Shown here: positions 17,649 to 27,098 of the stretch, piece by piece
Layout of the letters: every line of letters starts with the position of its first letter
Numbering within the stretch: the first letter of the stretch is position 1
Origin: Scandinavium sp036271055
Lineage (GTDB): Bacteria > Pseudomonadota > Gammaproteobacteria > Enterobacterales > Enterobacteriaceae
Length of the DNA stretch: 64,000 nucleotides
Direction of reading: 5' to 3'
Assembly: GCF_036271055.1 (NCBI RefSeq)
Contig: NZ_DATBBJ010000063.1
Span: 124,001 to 188,000, forward strand
The notes under the pieces: generated by a model
Told to the model about the DNA's origin: nothing
The model's input: the letters and a program-made list of their open reading frames with translations, nothing else
Databases searched by the model: none
Program-made: the position numbers and the translations under genes

Positions 17649-18565
17649 TATGCTTGTTTCTTTTTTTCCGCATCCGTCAGGTAACGGACTTTGCGGGTGT
17701 AATCCTGGCCTTTAAACAGCAATTTGTTCTCAGGGGATTCCAGGTATTTTTGCCACTCAGACAGCGGGAAGCCACCGTGCGCGCCCACCACCTGTTCCGG
17801 AATAACTGCCTCTTGCCCGCCGATTTTTTTCGAAACCGGCCAGTTCATCCAGTCACCCAGATTCACCGTTTTTAAATCCAGCATATCGAGCAGCGCAGCC
17901 AGCGGCAGCTGATCGGTCGGCGGCTGGCTGTCATCCATCAGCTCCCAGGTATCCTGGAACAACGTCAACCACAACGGACAGATACGACGCCAGGTTTTGC
18001 GCGTAGTCGCAAGGAATGCACCGTTGACGTGATCGACGATGTACGGACGCACGGTCTCTTTGTAGTAGGCGGGCACCTTGTCGGCAGGCGCGCCTTCCAG
18101 CTTGGCAATCATTTTGCCCTGACGGAAGCTGGAGTAAATGTGATGGTCTTCGACCTGAAAGCGCGGCATTTGCAGCAGGTTAAGGTCTGAATCGATCATC
18201 AGAATACCTTCGCCGCGAGCCTGTAACGGTGCGTTCAGTTTGACCAGGCGACTCAGGTAAATTTGCTTATAGCGGTAGTTTTCTTCGCGCTTAGGCAATT
18301 CGAGCGTGACGACCCGAGTCTTTGGCGGCAGCTCGCCAAACGCGCTTTCCGGCTGATCGCTGACGATGACAATCTCTTCCAGCTCGGGTGCATAGCGCTC
18401 GGCAAAGGTGGCAGAGAGCAAAGCTTCTTCCACGTAGTCCGCACCGGTACAGGGAATGACCACCGATGTCACCGGTACGCTTTTCGAAGACGTGGCCAGT
18501 GAGGCATAAGGAATGTTGTGTCGCGCCGTGATATGGCGGTAGCGGGCATTCAGAAATTTAAACAT
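17648..18565 (-). CDS. Glycosyltransferase-like protein (GT-A fold)
   Basis: 305 aa. PVTSVVIPCTGADYVEEALLS at residues 31-51 resembles a GT2 nucleotide-binding start, and ILMIDSDLNLLQMP gives a DxD metal site. The rest matches no family I can name. It overlaps the upstream GT4 gene by 8 bases, so the two are co-translated. The site between tdh and yibQ is where E. coli carries the core transferase gene yibD (waaH), so a cell-surface glycan role is likely but inferred. Confidence 0.7.
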   Translation of the reverse strand: MFKFLNARYRHITARHNIPYASLATSSKSVPVTSVVIPCTGADYVEEALLSATFAERYAPELEEIVIVSDQPESAFGELPPKTRVVTLELPKREENYRYKQIYLSRLVKLNAPLQARGEGILMIDSDLNLLQMPRFQVEDHHIYSSFRQGKMIAKLEGAPADKVPAYYKETVRPYIVDHVNGAFLATTRKTWRRICPLWLTLFQDTWELMDDSQPPTDQLPLAALLDMLDLKTVNLGDWMNWPVSKKIGGQEAVIPEQVVGAHGGFPLSEWQKYLESPENKLLFKGQDYTRKVRYLTDAEKKKQA

Positions 18566-19790
18566 AGTCTGTTCGTCTCGAAGAAATAGAGGCTAATTCG
18601 TGTTCAACGCCAGCGACATAATGCTCAATAGCATAGTGGTCGTGGACATGCTGGCGCGCGTTTTCGGCAAGCTGTTGGCGCAATTCAGCGTCTTTGCTTA
18701 TTTGCGAAAGATGCTGCGCCAGTGTCTGGCTGTCACTCCACTGGAACAGCAGCCCTGTGCGCTGGTGGTCGATAAGCTCTGCGGTGCCGGTCACATCGGA
18801 GCCGATGACCGGGATGCCGAGTAGCATCGCTTCAAGAACCACTCGTGGCAGGCCTTCGCTGCTTGAGGCCAGAATGAAGGCGTCAAAGGTGGCGAGATAC
18901 TCAAAAGGATTATTGCGAAATCCGGTGAAAATAAGATGTTCAGCAATGCCCAGCGCTTTCGCCTGAGAGACCAGCGCCGCGCGTTCCGGCCCCTCACCAA
19001 TCAGGATCATTTTCCAGTCTGTGTTGGGATGGCGCTGCGAAAACTGGGCCAGGGCATCAAGCGTATGGTGATTCGATTTACGTGCGATGAGCGAGCCAAT
19101 GCTGCCAAAGACAAAGGTGTCAGGGGAAATATCCAGCGTTTTACGCATGGATTCGCGATCCGGCAAGGGCTGGTGGATATCGATAGCGTTATTCACCGTG
19201 ACGCAGTACTGACGTTTCACCCCATTGTTCAGTAAAACTTTTTCTACACCGCGTGAAACCGCAATGATTTTGTCTATCTGCGCATTCACCAGTTCGACCA
19301 GCGAAGGCGAAAGCACCGGCTCAATACGGCAATGCTGCACCAACGCCACCGGGAGCCCGCTCACGGCGTGATAACCCTCTTCGTTGGAGCCGGGTTGATT
19401 ATTCATGTACAGAATATCGTACCCGCCGTCCTGAAGTAGTTGTCGAAGACGACGCGCGTCAGGCTGGATCCGCCAAAGGTTATCCATTTTTCGGGTGAAA
19501 GATTTGCGAGCATCGCGCGAGAAAAAGAGCAGGCTACGACCCACTTCTTTGGTCAGTTTAGCCCAGCCAGGCTGGTGGCGCGCGGGAAGTAGCACCATAG
19601 GAATACCCAGCGAATGCAGGACTTGCTCGATACTTTCACCGCCAGCCCGGGCGTAGTTATGATAAAAACAACATGTAATATCAAAACGTTGCCTGTCAAT
19701 GCGCTTAAGCAGCTCCAGCATGCTGTTCGTGCCACCGCCCCACTCTTTGCCGCTGTCAAACAGCAGGATTTTACGTTTTTGCGGCGTCAT
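18558..19790 (-). CDS. Family 4 glycosyltransferase
   Basis: 410-aa GT-B enzyme. The N-terminal LLFDSGKEWGGGTNSMLELL is an acceptor-domain loop. The C-terminal donor half has FGSIGSLIARKSNH and the EX7E motif SEGLPRVVLEAMLLGIPVIGS. Substrate unknown. It is the first gene of a two-gene minus-strand unit with the GT-like gene downstream, divergent from another GT2 gene at 19997. This is a second, smaller glycosyltransferase cluster outside the main core operon. Confidence 0.83.
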   Translation of the reverse strand: MTPQKRKILLFDSGKEWGGGTNSMLELLKRIDRQRFDITCCFYHNYARAGGESIEQVLHSLGIPMVLLPARHQPGWAKLTKEVGRSLLFFSRDARKSFTRKMDNLWRIQPDARRLRQLLQDGGYDILYMNNQPGSNEEGYHAVSGLPVALVQHCRIEPVLSPSLVELVNAQIDKIIAVSRGVEKVLLNNGVKRQYCVTVNNAIDIHQPLPDRESMRKTLDISPDTFVFGSIGSLIARKSNHHTLDALAQFSQRHPNTDWKMILIGEGPERAALVSQAKALGIAEHLIFTGFRNNPFEYLATFDAFILASSSEGLPRVVLEAMLLGIPVIGSDVTGTAELIDHQRTGLLFQWSDSQTLAQHLSQISKDAELRQQLAENARQHVHDHYAIEHYVAGVEHELASISSRRTDYV

Positions 19791-19996
19791 GCTCTCTGAT
19801 TCTCATATTAAAAAACCAGCCCGCATTATAAGGAACTCTTCAGGATAATCAGCGTTTTTTTCTTCAGGCTTTTGGATGTGGAATTTTATTTAAAATCAAT
19901 AATAATTGAGGTGTGAATCCGACTCTTTTTCGAAAATATGCTTCCCACTATAATTTTCTGAATATTGTTAATTCTCATCAGAATGTCGAGGCAGAA

Positions 19997-20794
19997 ATGC
20001 TTAGCTTGACCGTGTGTCTTTTGACGTATAATTCAGAGCGCTTGTTGCATAAAGTCATTGCCCCTTTAATCGATGTGGCGGATGAAATTGTTATTATTGA
20101 TTCCGGTAGCACGGATAAAACTTTATCTATTTGTCGTGAATATGGGTTGGTGCCAATTTATCATCCTTATAATATGCATGGCGAGCAGATGAATGTGGCT
20201 ATCGCTCGCGCCACCCATGACTGGGTGTTGTGTATGGATAGCGATGAAATACTCGACGCCCAAACAGTGGCCTTTATCCAGGCATTAAAGAAAGGCGATG
20301 AGCCGTCCGAAGACCACGGCTGGCGGTTGTCGCGGTACTGGTACGTACTCGGCGAACAGGTGCGGACAATCTACCCTGTGTCTTCACCGGATTTCCCCGT
20401 CCGTCTTTTTAACCGACGCCATGCGCGTTTTAGCCTCCGGCCAGTAGACGATCAGGTAGAAGGCTCTCTTCACACTTCCCGTATAGAAGGCCACGTCCGG
20501 CACGATACTTTCTATTCCTTGCATGAGATCTTCAATAAATTAAATAGTTATACGTCACGTCTGGTGAAATATCACAAGATCCGGCCATCGATTGGGCGAG
20601 GTATCATCAGCGCGATAGGGGCTTTTTTCAAATGGTACGTATTTAGCGGGGCCTGGCGCGAAGGAAGAGTGGGTTTAGTCACAGGGCTTTATGCCACTTT
20701 CTATAGTTTCCTAAAATATTTCAAAGCCTGGTATGCGTATCCCGAAAAGCAAAAATCCGCGGCTGAAGAGCACACGGATTCTCGCACTGTCTGA
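19997..20794 (+). CDS. Family 2 glycosyltransferase, WaaE-like
   Basis: 265 aa from the ATG at 19997, which has a GAGG ribosome site 5 bases upstream. A GTG at 19913 would add 28 residues with no family character. Motifs: LTVCLLTYNSERLLHKV, VIIDSGSTDKTL, and VLCMDSDEILD as metal site. It resembles the WaaE/KdtX type of short GT2 enzyme with a positively charged C-terminus. Acceptor unknown. It converges on yibQ. Confidence 0.82.
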   Translation: MLSLTVCLLTYNSERLLHKVIAPLIDVADEIVIIDSGSTDKTLSICREYGLVPIYHPYNMHGEQMNVAIARATHDWVLCMDSDEILDAQTVAFIQALKKGDEPSEDHGWRLSRYWYVLGEQVRTIYPVSSPDFPVRLFNRRHARFSLRPVDDQVEGSLHTSRIEGHVRHDTFYSLHEIFNKLNSYTSRLVKYHKIRPSIGRGIISAIGAFFKWYVFSGAWREGRVGLVTGLYATFYSFLKYFKAWYAYPEKQKSAAEEHTDSRTV

Positions 20795-20811
20795 ACAGGA
20801 CATTCAGGCTG

Positions 20812-21744
20812 TCACGGCTTATCCCAACCTTGCCACTGTAATTGCATGTACTGCACCAGCGTGCTGTGAGAGATGCTGTCGCTTAACACATCAAAGAATC
20901 GGCTGGCATACACCGGCTGCTGCGGCTGTTTCGGCTTACACAGCTTCACACCCCGGAACGGGTTGCGCGGTTGAGTCGTCTTTACTGGCGCTGCGTTATT
21001 CGGAGTAGAAGTATCCACCTGAGGCTCGTTGAGCAGGCTGCTTGGTCGCACCAGGGTGATATCCGGTGGCAGATTGTAAACCATTTGCTGAAGCACGCGA
21101 ACTGTTGTCGGGTGTGGGTGACCGATCGCAATCGCCGAACCGTTACGCCTTGCCAGTTGGACGGCCCGATTAAACTGCACGCGGATATCCGCTTCGTTTT
21201 GGGTATCGTCGAGGAACACTTTGCGCTTAATCACCTTCACGCCGGTTCCGGCGGCAGCCCGCATCGACTGGCTGTTGCCAATCGTCATGCTGTCGAGAAA
21301 GTAGAAATTGTAATGGCTCAGCGTCTGCATCACTTTCTGCATGCCGAACAGGCTCGAGGTCATTGCGCTGCCCATGTGATTGTTCAGCCCGACGGCATAC
21401 GGCACTTTAGCAACGGCTTCGCGAACGATACGGTCAATCTCATCGCTGCTCATATCCGGTCGCAGGGTATCTTTTTCCAGCGGTTGCTTACTGAGCGGTG
21501 CCATCGGCAGGTGAATCAGCACTTCATGCCCGCCGTTATGGGCTTTGGTCGCCATTTCTCGGGCGTGAGGCGCATTCGGTAACACGGCAACAGAGATCGC
21601 ATTGGGCAGCGCCAATACTTGATTTTCTTGCTGAGGACGGTAGCCAAAATCATCAATGACTATCGAAAGTTTTCCGGCGTGGGCCGGGGAGATAACCGCC
21701 AGAACGGCGGCGACAGACAACACTAACGGGCGAAATTGAAGCAA
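20812..21744 (-). CDS. yibQ: Divergent polysaccharide deacetylase YibQ
   Basis: 310-aa periplasmic protein with a signal peptide ending PAHA before GKLSIVIDDFGYR. It belongs to the divergent polysaccharide deacetylase family; GHEVLIHLPMAPLSKQP and IAIGHPHPTTVRVLQQM hold candidate metal and acid/base residues. Its substrate is not established. The most likely start is TTG at 21744 (MLQFRPLV), lining up with E. coli MPQFRR. It follows envC by 3 bases in the gpmM-envC-yibQ run. Confidence 0.92.
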   Translation of the reverse strand: MLQFRPLVLSVAAVLAVISPAHAGKLSIVIDDFGYRPQQENQVLALPNAISVAVLPNAPHAREMATKAHNGGHEVLIHLPMAPLSKQPLEKDTLRPDMSSDEIDRIVREAVAKVPYAVGLNNHMGSAMTSSLFGMQKVMQTLSHYNFYFLDSMTIGNSQSMRAAAGTGVKVIKRKVFLDDTQNEADIRVQFNRAVQLARRNGSAIAIGHPHPTTVRVLQQMVYNLPPDITLVRPSSLLNEPQVDTSTPNNAAPVKTTQPRNPFRGVKLCKPKQPQQPVYASRFFDVLSDSISHSTLVQYMQLQWQGWDKP

Positions 21745-21747
21745 AAC

Positions 21748-23019
21748 TTATCTTCCCAACCACGGCTGTGGATTGACCGCCTGACCCTGGCGACGAATTT
21801 CGAAGTAGAGTGATGGTCGGCCCTGACCCCCACTGCTGCCCACAAGGGCAATCGGCTGACCGGCGCGAACCTGGGTCCCGACGCTGACCAGCGCGCTTTG
21901 GTTATAGCCATACAAACTCATGTCGCCTTTCCCGTGCTCAACCACCACCACCAGGCCGTAGCCCTGCAGCCAGTCGGCAAGGATCACGCGACCATCGGCA
22001 ATCGCTTTTACCTCTGTACCTTCAGACGCACCGATAACCATCCCTTTCCAACGTAGTTCACCTTGCAGCTGTTCGCCATAGCGATGCAGCGTTGGGCCAC
22101 GAACCGGCCAGTAAGCCTGACCACGAGGTGAGCCCAACCCGCCGGTACGCGACATCAGTGAGCGTTCACTTTCGGAAGGTTTGTAGGTGGTGCCTTTACG
22201 CGAAGCGTCCTGCTGACGGTTACGAACCGCCTGTGCTTCGTTGGCCTCGCGCTGTGCTCGGGCGCGGGCGGCGGCCTCGGCTTGTGCGAGGCGGGAGCGC
22301 ATCCGGTTTTCGTTGGCCCGCAGTTCAGAAAGCTGCTGTTGGCCCGCCTGAATTGACGACTCAAGCCCGGAGAGGGTTTTCTTACGTTCGTTACGCGCTT
22401 GCTCAAGCTTCGCCTGCTGCGCTTTCTGCTCATACAGCAATGTTTGCTGTTGGCTCTGCTTCTCTTCCAGATCGGCTTTTTGCGACGCGACTTCTTCGCT
22501 GGTTTGTTTCAGCTCGGCGATAGTTTCCTGACGCGCCTGGTTGAGATAGCCAAAATAGGCTTGCAGACGCTGCCCGCGCTGGCTTTCTTCACCGCTAAGG
22601 ATTAACTGAATACCGGTGTGCTCGCCCTGACGGAATGCGGCATCAAGCTGTGCTGCAAGATTGCGTTCCTGGGTCGCTTTTTGCTTTTCCAGTTTGGCAA
22701 TCGACGCGTTCATCGCATCAACCTGCTTATTGAGATCGGCAAGGGTATTCTGTGTTTCCCGCAGCTTGCGAGCGGCGGCTGAAATGGCTTCTTCCTGGAT
22801 TTTGAGTTGGGCGAGCAGGGCTGAACGTTGCTGTTGTTGCTGGCGAACCGCCTTTTCTTTGCTGGCGATATCGGCCTGAATAGATTTTAGCTGGTCGCGA
22901 TCGTCCGCATGAGCGGCTGATGCGCACAGCAATACGCCAGCGCTAAGTGCGCTGGCGTAACAAACGGATCGGACTGCCGTCGCGATCCATGTGGTTGAAA
23001 CAATCGCCTTTCCCCTCAT
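21748..23019 (-). CDS. envC: Murein hydrolase activator EnvC
   Basis: 423-aa periplasmic septal protein that activates amidases AmiA and AmiB during cell division. It has a long N-terminal region with signal peptide (cleavage near AAHA-DDRDQ), an extended coiled coil (about residues 40-270), then a C-terminal LytM domain. Catalytic metal ligands of true M23 peptidases appear degenerate (GEQLQGELRWKGMVIGASEG). Positioned between gpmM and yibQ as in E. coli. Confidence 0.96.
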   Translation of the reverse strand: MRGKAIVSTTWIATAVRSVCYASALSAGVLLCASAAHADDRDQLKSIQADIASKEKAVRQQQQQRSALLAQLKIQEEAISAAARKLRETQNTLADLNKQVDAMNASIAKLEKQKATQERNLAAQLDAAFRQGEHTGIQLILSGEESQRGQRLQAYFGYLNQARQETIAELKQTSEEVASQKADLEEKQSQQQTLLYEQKAQQAKLEQARNERKKTLSGLESSIQAGQQQLSELRANENRMRSRLAQAEAAARARAQREANEAQAVRNRQQDASRKGTTYKPSESERSLMSRTGGLGSPRGQAYWPVRGPTLHRYGEQLQGELRWKGMVIGASEGTEVKAIADGRVILADWLQGYGLVVVVEHGKGDMSLYGYNQSALVSVGTQVRAGQPIALVGSSGGQGRPSLYFEIRRQGQAVNPQPWLGR

Positions 23020-23028
23020 GGGGAGGGA

Positions 23029-24573
23029 TTATTCCACGATGAACAGCGGCTTGCCAGTCATCTCTTGCGGGATGTCCATGCCCATCAGGGTCAGCATGGT
23101 TGGCGCGATATCGGAAAGTTTACCGCCGTCGACTGCTTTCACTGCTTTGCTGCCGACGTAAATCAGCGGAACGGGCAGGTTGGTGTGCGCGGTATGCGCC
23201 TGACCGGTTGATGGGTCACGCATCTGTTCCGCGTTGCCGTGGTCAGCGGTGATAAGCATTTGACCGCCAACAGATTCTACCGCTTTGGTGACTTCGGCAA
23301 TGCAGTGATCCAGCGCTTCAATCGCCTTAACTGCTGCTTCCATCACACCGGTATGGCCGACCATGTCGCCATTCGGATAGTTACAGATGATGGTGTCGTA
23401 CTGACCGCCAGTGATCGCGCCGACCAGTTTTTCAGTCAATTCTGCCGAACTCATTTCAGGTTGCAGGTCATAAGTCGCCACTTTCGGGGAGTTGATCAGA
23501 ATGCGATCTTCGCCTGCGAACGACTCTTCCACGCCGCCATTGAAGAAGAAGGTCACGTGCGCATATTTCTCGGTTTCAGAAATACGCAGCTGGGTTTTGT
23601 CGTTCTTCGCCATCCACTCGCCAAAGGTGTTTGCGAGGGAAGCCGGTGGATAGGCGCAAGGGGCATCGATATCCGCCGCATATTGCGTCAGCATGATGTA
23701 GTCGAGATCAACGACTTTCTTACGAGCGAAGCCGTCGAAATCGCTGTTCACGAATGCGCGAGTGATTTCACGGGCGCGGTCAGCACGGAAGTTCATGAAA
23801 ATCAGCGCGTCGCCATCTTCCATCGCTGCGTCAGCCTGACCTTCAGCGCGGATAACGGTCGCTTTCACGAATTCGTCGTTTTCATCGCGAGCGTAAGCGG
23901 CTTCCAGGCCAGCAACAGCGGTATCGAACTGGAAATCGCCTTTAGCCAGGGTCATCAGGTCATACGCTTGTTCAACGCGATCCCAACGGTTGTCGCGATC
24001 CATTGCGAAGTAACGACCGATGATGGATGCCACACGGCCTTTGCCCAGCGCAGCAAATTTGTCTTCGAATTTTTTCAGCACAGGTTCTGCGCTGCGTGGT
24101 GGCGTATCGCGGCCATCAAGGAAAGCGTGCAGATAGATTTTTTCTGCGCCACGCTCTGCGGCCAGTTCAACCATCGCCATGATGTGGTCTTCGTGGCTGT
24201 GAACGCCACCGGCAGACAGCAGGCCCATAATGTGAACGGCTTTGTCCGCAGCAACGGCTTTATCGACTGCGCCTACCAGGGTGCTGTTTTCAAAGAAGGT
24301 GCGTTCTTTGATTTCAACGTCCAGACGGGTCAGGTCCTGATACACGATACGACCCGCGCCCAGGTTGACGTGGCCCACTTCGGAGTTACCCATCTGACGG
24401 TCTGGCAGACCAACTTCCAGGCCGGAAGCATCAATCAGGGTGTGTGGACGTTTTGCCCACAGGCCATCCATAACCGGCGTTTTTGCATTGAAAATGGCGT
24501 TATCCTGCTGGTCTTCACGGTAGCCATAGCCATCCAGAATCACCAGTACCATAGGTTTTTTAGTAACCGACAT
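23029..24573 (-). CDS. gpmM: 2,3-bisphosphoglycerate-independent phosphoglycerate mutase
   Basis: 514-aa manganese enzyme of glycolysis interconverting 3- and 2-phosphoglycerate. The start is the ATG at 24573 (MSVTKKPMVLVILDGYGYRE), giving the E. coli length; a longer frame upstream has no similarity. The phosphoserine nucleophile is in DRQMGNSEVGHVN (about Ser62), and metal ligands are in TADHGNAEQM. First gene of the gpmM-envC-yibQ unit, divergent from yibN. Confidence 0.98.
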   Translation of the reverse strand: MSVTKKPMVLVILDGYGYREDQQDNAIFNAKTPVMDGLWAKRPHTLIDASGLEVGLPDRQMGNSEVGHVNLGAGRIVYQDLTRLDVEIKERTFFENSTLVGAVDKAVAADKAVHIMGLLSAGGVHSHEDHIMAMVELAAERGAEKIYLHAFLDGRDTPPRSAEPVLKKFEDKFAALGKGRVASIIGRYFAMDRDNRWDRVEQAYDLMTLAKGDFQFDTAVAGLEAAYARDENDEFVKATVIRAEGQADAAMEDGDALIFMNFRADRAREITRAFVNSDFDGFARKKVVDLDYIMLTQYAADIDAPCAYPPASLANTFGEWMAKNDKTQLRISETEKYAHVTFFFNGGVEESFAGEDRILINSPKVATYDLQPEMSSAELTEKLVGAITGGQYDTIICNYPNGDMVGHTGVMEAAVKAIEALDHCIAEVTKAVESVGGQMLITADHGNAEQMRDPSTGQAHTAHTNLPVPLIYVGSKAVKAVDGGKLSDIAPTMLTLMGMDIPQEMTGKPLFIVE

Positions 24574-24820
24574 TGCGACAACCTCATGCTCAAAGAGAAA
24601 AAATTTGCGTGATTTTACTACAGCTGAATCGATAAATCTGCCTCGAAGGATCAACGATCGGGCGACTCTAAGGATGAGATTGGTTAATTTTGGCTTAAAT
24701 TTCACGAATCAGGCCGCAGAAATTGGATCAGCTTATGTTCGGATTGCTGTATTTGCCACCTTGCACAGGTATACTCCTTTCCTGTTTTTTTAATCACTGA
24801 GTCGGGAGTTATCACCCCCC

Positions 24821-25252
24821 ATGCAAGAAATTATGCAATTTGTTAGCCGTCATCCCATACTGAGTATCGCCTGGGTTGGCTTACTGGCTGCGGTTCTGTT
24901 CACGACCTTTAAAGGCCTGACCTCCAAGATCAAAGTGATCACTCGCGGTGAAGCAACGCGTCTGATTAACAAAGAAGATGCCGTCGTTGTCGATTTACGC
25001 CAACGCGATGATTTCCGTAAAGGCCACATTGCCGGTTCTGTTAACCTGCTGCCTGCTGAAATTAAAGCAAATAACGTCGGTGAGCTTGAAAAACACAAAG
25101 ATAAACCCATCATCGTAGTTGATGGTTCTGGTATGCAGGCTCAGGATCCAGCTACAGCGCTGAACAAAGCGGGCTTCGAGCGCGTATTTGTGCTGAAAGA
25201 AGGCGTTGCGGGTTGGAGCGGTGAGAACCTGCCACTGGTTCGTGGTAAGTAA
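24821..25252 (+). CDS. yibN: Rhodanese-like membrane protein YibN, lacking the active-site Cys
   Basis: 143 aa: an N-terminal membrane segment (about residues 13-31) and a single rhodanese domain (DLRQRDDFRKGHIAGSVN; VDGSGMQAQDP; LKEGVAGWSGENLP). It heads the grxC-secB-gpsA-cysE run. As I recall, E. coli YibN has Cys in the GMQCQ loop; here it is Ala, and the protein contains no cysteine, so it cannot act as a classical sulfurtransferase. A TATACT -10-like box lies just upstream (about 24770). Confidence 0.95.
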   Translation: MQEIMQFVSRHPILSIAWVGLLAAVLFTTFKGLTSKIKVITRGEATRLINKEDAVVVDLRQRDDFRKGHIAGSVNLLPAEIKANNVGELEKHKDKPIIVVDGSGMQAQDPATALNKAGFERVFVLKEGVAGWSGENLPLVRGK

Positions 25253-25269
25253 TTTTCTGAGGTAACGTC

Positions 25270-25521
25270 ATGGCCAATATTGAGATCTACACCAAAGCAA
25301 CGTGCCCGTTTTGTCACCGTGCGAAAGCGCTGCTGAACAGCAAGGGCGTCACCTTCCAGGAATTGCCCATTGACGGCGATGCGGTAGGGCGTGAAAAGAT
25401 GATTGAACGTAGTGGCCGTACCACGGTGCCGCAGATTTTTATTGATGCACAGCACATTGGTGGCTGTGATGACTTGTATGCACTTGACGCGCGTGGTGGA
25501 CTTGATCCCCTGCTGAAATAA
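25270..25521 (+). CDS. grxC: Glutaredoxin 3
   Basis: 83-aa thiol-disulfide oxidoreductase reduced by glutathione. The active site CPFC is at residues 12-15, with the TVPQIFID cis-proline motif and GGCDDLYAL, whose third cysteine is typical of Grx3. It lies 17 bases after yibN and 21 before secB. Confidence 0.98.
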   Translation: MANIEIYTKATCPFCHRAKALLNSKGVTFQELPIDGDAVGREKMIERSGRTTVPQIFIDAQHIGGCDDLYALDARGGLDPLLK

Positions 25522-25542
25522 TCCCTTTTAAGGACAAAAAAG

Positions 25543-26010
25543 ATGTCAGAACAAACTAACCCAGAAATGACTTTCCAGATCCAGCGCATTTATACCAAAG
25601 ACGTTTCCTATGAAGCGCCAAATGCGCCACACGTTTTCCAGAAAGATTGGCAGCCAGAAGTTAAACTTGATCTGGATACTGCTTCTACCCAACTGGCAGA
25701 AGGTGTATACGAAGTCGTACTGCGTGTGACCGTTACCGCATCTCTGGGCGAAGAAACCGCGTTCCTGTGTGAAGTGCAGCAGGGCGGCATTTTCTCCATC
25801 GAAGGCATCGACGGCAACCAGATGGCGCATTGCCTGGGTGCATACTGCCCGAACATCCTGTTCCCGTATGCTCGCGAATGCATCACTAGCCTGGTTTCTC
25901 GCGGTACATTCCCGCAACTGAACCTTGCGCCAGTGAACTTTGATGCGCTGTTCATGAACTATCTGCAGCAGCAAGCTGGCGAAGGTGCCGAACAACATCA
26001 GGATGCCTGA
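25543..26010 (+). CDS. secB: Protein-export chaperone SecB
   Basis: 155-aa cytosolic chaperone that keeps preproteins unfolded and hands them to SecA. It has the normal E. coli length and N-terminus (MSEQTNPEMTFQIQRIYTKD). Its stop overlaps the gpsA start (TGATG), so the two are coupled. Confidence 0.98.
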   Translation: MSEQTNPEMTFQIQRIYTKDVSYEAPNAPHVFQKDWQPEVKLDLDTASTQLAEGVYEVVLRVTVTASLGEETAFLCEVQQGGIFSIEGIDGNQMAHCLGAYCPNILFPYARECITSLVSRGTFPQLNLAPVNFDALFMNYLQQQAGEGAEQHQDA

Positions 26011-27029
26011 TGAACGCACTTAAAGCTGCAATGACTGTTATCGGTGCCGGCTCGTACGGCACCGCTCTTGCCATCACCCTGGCAAGAAATGGCCACGAGG
26101 TGGTGCTTTGGGGACACGACCCAAAACACCTCGCGGTCCTGCAACAAGACCGCTGCAACGCGGCCTTCCTCCCCGATGTGCCTTTCCCTGATACGCTGCA
26201 CCTTGAAGCCGATCTCGCGACAGCGCTTGCCGCCAGCCGCGATATTTTGGTCGTCGTCCCAAGCCACGTGTTTGGAGATGTGCTGCGTCAACTGAAACCG
26301 CTGTTGCGTTCTGATGCGCGTCTGGTGTGGGCAACGAAAGGGCTTGAAGCTGAAACCGGACGTCTGCTCCAGGATGTCGCACGTGAAGCGCTGGGTGACG
26401 ACATCCCGCTGGCAGTGATTTCCGGCCCGACCTTTGCGAAAGAGCTGGCGGCAGGCATGCCAACAGCGATTTCACTGGCGTCGACCGATACGCAGTTTGC
26501 AGAAGATCTGCAAAAACTGCTGCATTGCGGCAAAAGCTTCCGCGTCTACAGCAACCCGGATTTCATCGGTGTGCAGTTGGGCGGTGCGGTGAAAAACGTG
26601 ATTGCCATTGGCGCAGGGATGTCTGACGGCATCGGTTTTGGCGCGAATGCCCGAACGGCGTTGATCACTCGTGGGCTGGCTGAAATGTCACGCCTGGGTG
26701 CGGCGCTGGGCGCAGATCCGTCGACCTTTATGGGGATGGCGGGTCTTGGCGATCTGGTGCTGACCTGCACCGATAACCAGTCGCGTAACCGCCGTTTTGG
26801 CATGATGCTCGGACAGGGCAAAGATGTGCAAACCGCGCAGGACACGATTGGTCAGGTGGTTGAAGGTTACCGCAATACCAAAGAGGTTAGGGCACTTGCT
26901 CACCGATTTGGTGTCGAAATGCCAATAACCGAGCAAATTTATCAGGTATTGTATTGCGGAAAAGAAGCTCGCGAGGCAGCATTGACCTTATTGGGTCGTG
27001 CCAGCAAGGAAGAGCGTAGCCACCACTAA
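26010..27029 (+). CDS. gpsA: Glycerol-3-phosphate dehydrogenase (NAD(P)+)
   Basis: 339-aa enzyme making sn-glycerol 3-phosphate for phospholipids from dihydroxyacetone phosphate. The dinucleotide motif is VIGAGSYGTALA; the catalytic lysine is in GGAVKNVIAIGAG. ATG at 26010 overlaps the secB TGA. A hairpin separates it from cysE. Confidence 0.98.
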   Translation: MNALKAAMTVIGAGSYGTALAITLARNGHEVVLWGHDPKHLAVLQQDRCNAAFLPDVPFPDTLHLEADLATALAASRDILVVVPSHVFGDVLRQLKPLLRSDARLVWATKGLEAETGRLLQDVAREALGDDIPLAVISGPTFAKELAAGMPTAISLASTDTQFAEDLQKLLHCGKSFRVYSNPDFIGVQLGGAVKNVIAIGAGMSDGIGFGANARTALITRGLAEMSRLGAALGADPSTFMGMAGLGDLVLTCTDNQSRNRRFGMMLGQGKDVQTAQDTIGQVVEGYRNTKEVRALAHRFGVEMPITEQIYQVLYCGKEAREAALTLLGRASKEERSHH

Positions 27030-27043
27030 TAGCAGGTCACCTC

Positions 27044-27077
27044 AATGACCCGGTCAGCGCAGAACTGGCCGGTCATT
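27044..27077 (+). other. Hairpin between gpsA and cysE
   Basis: An inverted repeat with arms AATGACCCGGTCAG and CTGGCCGGTCATT around a 7-base loop. No T run follows, so it is more likely an mRNA processing or stability element than a full terminator. It lies 21 bases before the cysE ATG. Confidence 0.55.
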
Positions 27078-27098
27078 AGTCTATCGCTGGAGTTTGCA

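Noticed and set aside
19913..19996. GTG start 28 codons upstream for the WaaE-like GT2 gene
   Set aside because: The added residues precede the first beta strand of the fold and lack family character; ATG 19997 has a better ribosome site.
23239..24612. A 457-codon open frame antisense to gpmM
   Set aside because: gpmM is a clear conserved gene on the other strand; the antisense protein has no domain character and no ribosome site, so it is a codon-bias shadow.
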